From Terriglobales bacterium (GTDB lineage Bacteria > Acidobacteriota > Terriglobia > Terriglobales > SCQP01), in contig JANWJU010000005.1 in the NCBI GenBank assembly GCA_025451775.1, forward strand, positions 1-36,017: DNA of 36,017 bases, in the 5' to 3' direction. The position numbers were made by a program, and so were the translations under genes. Position 1 is the first letter of the stretch; every line of letters begins with the position of its first letter. Below the pieces are notes generated by a model. That model was not told where the DNA came from and did not search any database. It saw only the letters and a program-made list of their open reading frames with translations. Below, one piece after another: positions 32,820 through 36,017 of this stretch.

Positions 32820-32850
32820 TCTGAAAGCCATGCGCCGGAACCGCGTTTGA
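32653..32850 (+). CDS. vapB: Type II antitoxin, VapB family
   Basis: 65 residues: MRTNIEIDDRLMAQAQRLSGARSKRETVERALELLVERE is the standard VapB (ribbon-helix-helix type, PF09957-like) N-terminal DNA-binding part. A C-terminal toxin-binding tail follows. The gene overlaps the S41 peptidase frame over 167 bases. The stop TGA overlaps the vapC start (TTGA), so the two are coupled. No obvious ribosome binding site precedes ATG. VapB normally represses its own operon through binding upstream of itself, here inside the peptidase gene. Confidence 0.9.
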   Translation: MRTNIEIDDRLMAQAQRLSGARSKRETVERALELLVEREQFKEILRYRGSGIWEGDLKAMRRNRV

Positions 32851-33248
32851 TTCTGGTCGACAGTTCGGTCTGGATCGATTTTTTCAACTCCCAGCCTAGC
32901 CCCGCCGGCCTCGAGTTGGAGCGCCTCATTTCCGCCGGGGCGCCGGTGGCCATCACCGGGTTGATCGTGCTCGAGGTACTGCAAGGCTTGCGGCGTGACG
33001 CCGAGCCGGTGACGAGGCTTTTTTTCCTCTGCGCGAGGATCAATTCCGGGGATTTCGAAACCTATGTTGCCGCCGCCGCGCTGGCCCGGGAGGCGCGCCG
33101 GCGGGGCGTCACCATTGGCACCGTCGAGGCCGTGATCGCCACCCTCGCGCTGGCGCACGGAGCGGAGCTATTCACGCTCGACCAGGACTTCACCCGGTTG
33201 GGATTCGCCGGGTTGCGCCTCTACGGATTTACTTCAGGTAGGGGTTGA
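32847..33248 (+). CDS. vapC: Type II toxin VapC, PIN-domain ribonuclease
   Basis: PIN toxins cut specific RNAs, often tRNA or rRNA. The 133-residue protein begins MILVDSSVWIDFF with the first acidic ligand (D5). The second is in VLEVLQG (E43) and the last group is in FTLDQDF (D112, D114). The third conserved position, usually Asp in a D-A-L/V-I-A motif, is E94 here (TVEAVIATL). It could still bind metal. TTG 32847 overlaps the vapB stop. The 3' end overlaps the convergent hydrolase gene by 20 bases. Confidence 0.9.
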   Translation: MILVDSSVWIDFFNSQPSPAGLELERLISAGAPVAITGLIVLEVLQGLRRDAEPVTRLFFLCARINSGDFETYVAAAALAREARRRGVTIGTVEAVIATLALAHGAELFTLDQDFTRLGFAGLRLYGFTSGRG

Positions 33249-33861
33249 AGTGGCGTTCCTGGCCGATGGTGGTTTCCGGGCCGTGGCCGGGGATGACGAT
33301 GGTGGCGTCGGGCAACGTCAGCAGACAGCCGCGCAAGGAAGCTTGCAACGCATCCCAGTCGCCGCCGGGCAGGTCAGTGCGACCCACCGAACCGGCGAAC
33401 AGCGTGTCGCCGGCGAAGAGCTTGTTCTCCTGCGGAAGGTAAAGGCAGACGCTGCCTTCAGTGTGGCCCGGCGTTTCTAGAACCTCAAGGCGGTGCGCAC
33501 CCCATTCAAAACCGCCGGTGGCGTTGAGATCGGCATCGATGGGGGTGGACTCGGGCGCGGGTATGCCGATCCAGGAGGCCTGCCACTCCAGCGTGGTGTA
33601 CAGCCGCCGGTCGCGTGGATTGAGCCAGACCGGGGCGCCGGTGCGGCGCTTCAGTTCCGCCGCGCCGCCAATGTGGTCGATGTGGGCGTGGGTAACGATG
33701 ATCGCGGCCAGCTTCCAGCCGTGTTCATCGAGGATCGCGATGATGTGGGATATCCCGGCCCCAGGGTCGATGACGAGGGCCGAGCCGGCCGCCTCGTCAC
33801 CCAGCACGGTACAGTTGCACGCCAGCGGGCCGACCGGAAAGGTAATCTGTCGCAGCGCCAT
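33229..33861 (-). CDS. Metallo-beta-lactamase-fold hydrolase (glyoxalase II-like)
   Basis: 210 residues. VTHAHIDHIGG gives the zinc HxHxDH motif; ETPGHTEGSV, AGDTLF and IPGHGPET supply the remaining ligands. It lacks the C-terminal glyoxalase II domain, so it is a short GloB-like/YcbL-type enzyme that may cleave thioesters. ATG 33861 gives MALRQITFPVGPLACNC, a typical start. It lies 29 bases downstream of secG on the same strand. Confidence 0.9.
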   Translation of the reverse strand: MALRQITFPVGPLACNCTVLGDEAAGSALVIDPGAGISHIIAILDEHGWKLAAIIVTHAHIDHIGGAAELKRRTGAPVWLNPRDRRLYTTLEWQASWIGIPAPESTPIDADLNATGGFEWGAHRLEVLETPGHTEGSVCLYLPQENKLFAGDTLFAGSVGRTDLPGGDWDALQASLRGCLLTLPDATIVIPGHGPETTIGQERHFNPYLK

Positions 33862-33890
33862 CGCAGACGATCGCCTGAAAGGCCAGGCGC

Positions 33891-34196
33891 TTACTTGGCG
33901 GGCGGTTTAGCCGGGGCGGTGGGGGCGGCGGGCGTAGCGCCGAGAATGGAACTGGCGTTGGGGTGGGAACCAGCCGAAATAATGGCCAGGGTGATGCTGG
34001 TCAGCATGAACAGCACCGCGCACACGATGGTGGCCTTGCCCAGCGCTGTCTGGGCGCCGCGCGGGCCGAAGGCGGTCTGGCTGCCCATGCCGCCAAAGGC
34101 GGAGGCGATATCGCCGGCCTTGCCGCTCTGCAGCAGAATCACCGTGATCAGAAACAGGCAAACCAGAATGTGCAGCAGTGTAGTAAAAAATTGCAC
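33891..34196 (-). CDS. secG: Preprotein translocase subunit SecG
   Basis: SecG is a small accessory subunit of the SecYEG channel. The 101 residues begin [36 protein letters not shown], the family's first helix with the LLQ-x-GK-G motif. A second helix follows ([19 protein letters not shown]) and then a Pro/Ala tail. GTG 34196 is preferred: GAGGA lies upstream, and the longer frame reaches into tRNA-Leu. Order pgk, tpiA, tRNA-Leu, secG is close to the common pgk-tpiA-secG arrangement. Confidence 0.93.
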   Translation of the reverse strand: MQFFTTLLHILVCLFLITVILLQSGKAGDIASAFGGMGSQTAFGPRGAQTALGKATIVCAVLFMLTSITLAIISAGSHPNASSILGATPAAPTAPAKPPAK

Positions 34197-34229
34197 CGGG
34201 CAGTCCTCATCCTCGAACGGAGCGAAAAT

Positions 34230-34314
34230 TGGTGCGGAAGGCGGGACTCGAACCCGCATGCCTTGCGGCGCCACCCCCTCAAGATGGTGTGTCTGCCAGT
34301 TTCACCACTTCCGC
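34230..34314 (-). tRNA. tRNA-Leu (GAG anticodon)
   Basis: The minus strand gives acceptor GCGGAAG (34308-34314) with CTTCCGC (34234-34240). It has a Leu-type D arm, the anticodon stem CCATC/GGTGG with loop TTGAGGG (anticodon GAG), a long variable arm and a T arm with TTCGAGT. Discriminator A (34233) and an encoded CCA (34230-34232) complete 85 bases. It reads CUC/CUU leucine codons. It lies between tpiA and secG. Confidence 0.95.
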
Positions 34315-34324
34315 TGGAGGATTT

Positions 34325-34330
34325 AGTATA
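34325..34330 (-). promoter_or_regulatory. Candidate -10 element (TATACT) of tRNA-Leu
   Basis: TATACT on the minus strand lies 10 bases upstream of the mature tRNA-Leu 5' end. The same hexamer precedes the glyA leader at 4970. No good -35 is visible at 16-18 bases. The rest of the tpiA-tRNA gap (34331-34380) is GC-rich with no further feature recognised. Confidence 0.5.
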
Positions 34331-34380
34331 CCGCGGGCGGCGCCGAAAACATCGCGCGGGCGGCCCTGCGCCATCGCACC

Positions 34381-35139
34381 CTAGAAGCCAGCGACGAGGG
34401 CGGCGAAGGCCACCGGATCGAGGCTGGCGCCGCCGACCAAACCGCCATCGACGTCGGGCTGGGCCATGAGCGATTTAACGTTGTCGGGCTTGACGCTGCC
34501 GCCGTAGAGGATGCTCATCCCCATGGCCAACTCGGCGCCAAACCGCTCCTGCACGCAGGCACGTAGGAACGCCTGCGCCTGTTGCGCTTGTTCGGGGGTG
34601 GCCACCTTGCCGGTGCCGATCGCCCAGACGGGTTCATAGGCCAGCACGCAACGCTGTGCCGCGGTCGCGTCCAGGCCCTCGAACCCGCCGGTGAACTGGC
34701 GGCGCAGCACCGCTTCCACCTGCCCGGCTTCCCGCTCCGGTAAGGTTTCGCCCACGCACACAATCGGGGTGAGGTTGGCGGCCAGCGCGGCCACCAGGCG
34801 GCGGTTGACGGTGGCGTCGGTTTCGCCGAAGTACTGCCGCCGCTCGGAGTGCCCGATGATCACGTAGCCACAGCCGGCCGCGGCCAGCATGGGGCCAGAG
34901 ATTTCGCCGGTAAAGGCGCCCTTGGACTCCCAGTACAAGTTCTGGCCGGCGATGGCGATGTCGCGGCCGCGCGCCGCTTCGACGGCGGCGGGGATGGCCA
35001 AATACGGCGGCGCCACCACTACGGCGCAGGCGCGCGCCGCCGGCAACGTCAGGGCGGTGAAGAACTCCCGGGTTTCGGCCACCGTTTTGTGCATCTTCCA
35101 GTTGGCGGCCATGATCTTGCGGCGGGTTGATTTTGGCAT
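34381..35139 (-). CDS. tpiA: Triosephosphate isomerase
   Basis: TpiA interconverts dihydroxyacetone phosphate and glyceraldehyde-3-phosphate. The 252 residues show ANWKMH (catalytic Lys), IIGHSERR (catalytic His), AYEPVWAIGTGK (catalytic Glu and loop 6) and LYGGSVKPDN (phosphate-binding). Standard length. Its ATG overlaps the pgk stop codon (TAATG), so it is translated with pgk. Confidence 0.98.
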   Translation of the reverse strand: MPKSTRRKIMAANWKMHKTVAETREFFTALTLPAARACAVVVAPPYLAIPAAVEAARGRDIAIAGQNLYWESKGAFTGEISGPMLAAAGCGYVIIGHSERRQYFGETDATVNRRLVAALAANLTPIVCVGETLPEREAGQVEAVLRRQFTGGFEGLDATAAQRCVLAYEPVWAIGTGKVATPEQAQQAQAFLRACVQERFGAELAMGMSILYGGSVKPDNVKSLMAQPDVDGGLVGGASLDPVAFAALVAGF

Positions 35140-36017
35140 TAACGGTCCGTCAGTGCAGCCACGCCCGGCAGGACATCCCCGGACAGGAATTCGAGTGAAG
35201 CGCCACCCCCGGTGGAAACGTGGCTGAGCTTGTTCTCAACCCCAGCGGCGCGCAGGGCGGCGACCGAGTCGCCCCCGCCCGCCACCGTCACCCCGGCGCA
35301 CTCGGCCACGGCGCGGGCCACGGCCAGCGTCCCGGCATCAAGAGGCGGCTTTTCAAACACGCCCATGGGGCCGTTCCAGAACAGGATCTTGGCGGTGGCG
35401 ATATGGCCCGAAAAAATGGCACGGGACTCAGGCCCAATGTCCATCGCCTTGCCTCCCGCCGGAATGTCGCGCACCACCTCACCGCGTTCCAGGACGTGAT
35501 CCACAGGCAACACAAACTGCCCTGGACGCGACTCCGCCAGCAGCTTCTTGGCCGCATCCAGAAAATCCGCCTGGACCAGCGAGTCGCCAATGCCCTGGCC
35601 TTGCGCCTTGAGAAAGGTGTAGGCCATGCCGCCGCCGATGAGCAGGCGGTCGGCTTGCTTGGCCAAGTGGGCGATGAGCGGCAGCTTGTCGGAAATCTTG
35701 GCGCCGCCCAGGATAACCACGAAGGGATGATCCTTGGCCACCAACACGCGGCCCAAGTAATCCAACTCCTTTTCCAACAGGAAGCCGGCGGCGGCCTGGG
35801 TGAAGAACTTGGTCACGCCCACGGTCGAGGCATGCGCCCGGTGATCGGCGCCGAAGGCGTCGTTCACATATACTTCGCCCAACTCGGAGAGCTGCTTGGC
35901 GAAGGCGGCGTCGTTGGCTTCCTCGCCGGGCTGAAAGCGGAGGTTCTCCACCATCAGCAATCCGCCCGGCTCCAGCCGCGCCGCCATCTCTTGTGCCGTC
36001 GCCCCCACCGTTTCCGG
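35139..36017 (-). CDS. pgk: Phosphoglycerate kinase (5' end outside the window)
   Basis: Pgk makes ATP from 1,3-bisphosphoglycerate. The frame is open to the window end, so about 100 N-terminal residues are missing; 292 remain. Characteristic blocks are VENLRFQPGEE, VNDAFGADHRAHAST, VILGGAKISDK, LIGGGMAYTFLKAQG, FWNGPMGVFE, AGGGDSVAAL and STGGGASLEFLSG, the last two being the nucleotide-binding regions. It is coupled to tpiA. Confidence 0.97.
   Translation of the reverse strand, partial: PETVGATAQEMAARLEPGGLLMVENLRFQPGEEANDAAFAKQLSELGEVYVNDAFGADHRAHASTVGVTKFFTQAAAGFLLEKELDYLGRVLVAKDHPFVVILGGAKISDKLPLIAHLAKQADRLLIGGGMAYTFLKAQGQGIGDSLVQADFLDAAKKLLAESRPGQFVLPVDHVLERGEVVRDIPAGGKAMDIGPESRAIFSGHIATAKILFWNGPMGVFEKPPLDAGTLAVARAVAECAGVTVAGGGDSVAALRAAGVENKLSHVSTGGGASLEFLSGDVLPGVAALTDR

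Noticed and set aside
34196-34274. secG beginning inside tRNA-Leu
   Set aside because: The longer frame runs through the tRNA. GTG 34196 with an upstream GAGGA gives a standard SecG N-terminus.

Overview
The window is a GC-rich stretch of a bacterial chromosome. It carries conserved housekeeping operons with small accessory insertions between them. No 16S rRNA, phage or plasmid gene is present. A signal-bearing ATP synthase subunit c, a split F0 cluster (atpZ-atpI-atpB-atpE without the F1 genes), a secreted PCYCGC protein, a BON-repeat protein and the yceD-rpmF-plsX-fabD-fabG order together suggest an acidobacterium. That placement is inference from gene content, not from a marker sequence.

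Layout. 1-4931 (+): nusA (5' truncated), infB, rbfA and a CDGSH iron-sulfur protein. 4932-5263: a promoter, a short leader RNA ending in a strong intrinsic terminator, and a structured repeat, all ahead of glyA (5264-6565, +). 6641-7381 (+): exported triple-BON protein. 7523-8914 (-): M20 dipeptidase whose start codon overlaps that of a divergent PIG-L deacetylase (8913-9665, +); a GT4 glycosyltransferase follows. 10878-16272 (-): read in transcription order, yceD/DUF177, rpmF, plsX, fabD, fabG, a UPF0173 metallo-hydrolase and a beta-propeller protein. 16290-16366 (-): tRNA-Val. 16424-21077 (-): in transcription order nadE, a DsbA-like thioredoxin, atpZ, atpI, atpB and atpE. 21182-22046: a TPR protein converging on an A-type Fe-S carrier. 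22073-23812 (-): a two-gene AAA ATPase plus TOPRIM-like module resembling a split OLD-type defence system. 23885-25417 (+): fumarase/aspartase-superfamily lyase. 25404-25925 (-): PCYCGC protein. 25951-32819 (+): LpxL-like acyltransferase, ArnT-like glycosyltransferase, M1 metallopeptidase and S41 peptidase. 32653-33248 (+): vapBC. 33229-36017 (-): metallo-beta-lactamase-fold hydrolase, secG, tRNA-Leu, tpiA and pgk (truncated by the window end).

How the genes work together. Translation and transcription factors (nusA/infB/rbfA), one-carbon metabolism (glyA), fatty acid and phospholipid initiation (plsX/fabD/fabG), membrane energy coupling (atp genes) and lower glycolysis (pgk/tpiA) make up the core. 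Envelope functions (acyltransferase, lipid-linked sugar transferase, PIG-L/GT4 pair, exported peptidases) fill the spaces between. Accessory material is limited to vapBC, the ATPase/TOPRIM pair and a repeat family.

The most notable unexplained signal is a family of four GC-rich structured repeats (near 5171-5259, 7385-7460, 17962-18060 and 25270-25410). They keep a common core and terminal box, and copies A and D keep both stems by paired base changes. They lie at gene boundaries in both orientations, and one is read as the C-terminal tail of the lyase. The second most notable signals are the ATPase/TOPRIM module and an ATP synthase c subunit carrying most of the sodium-binding signature.
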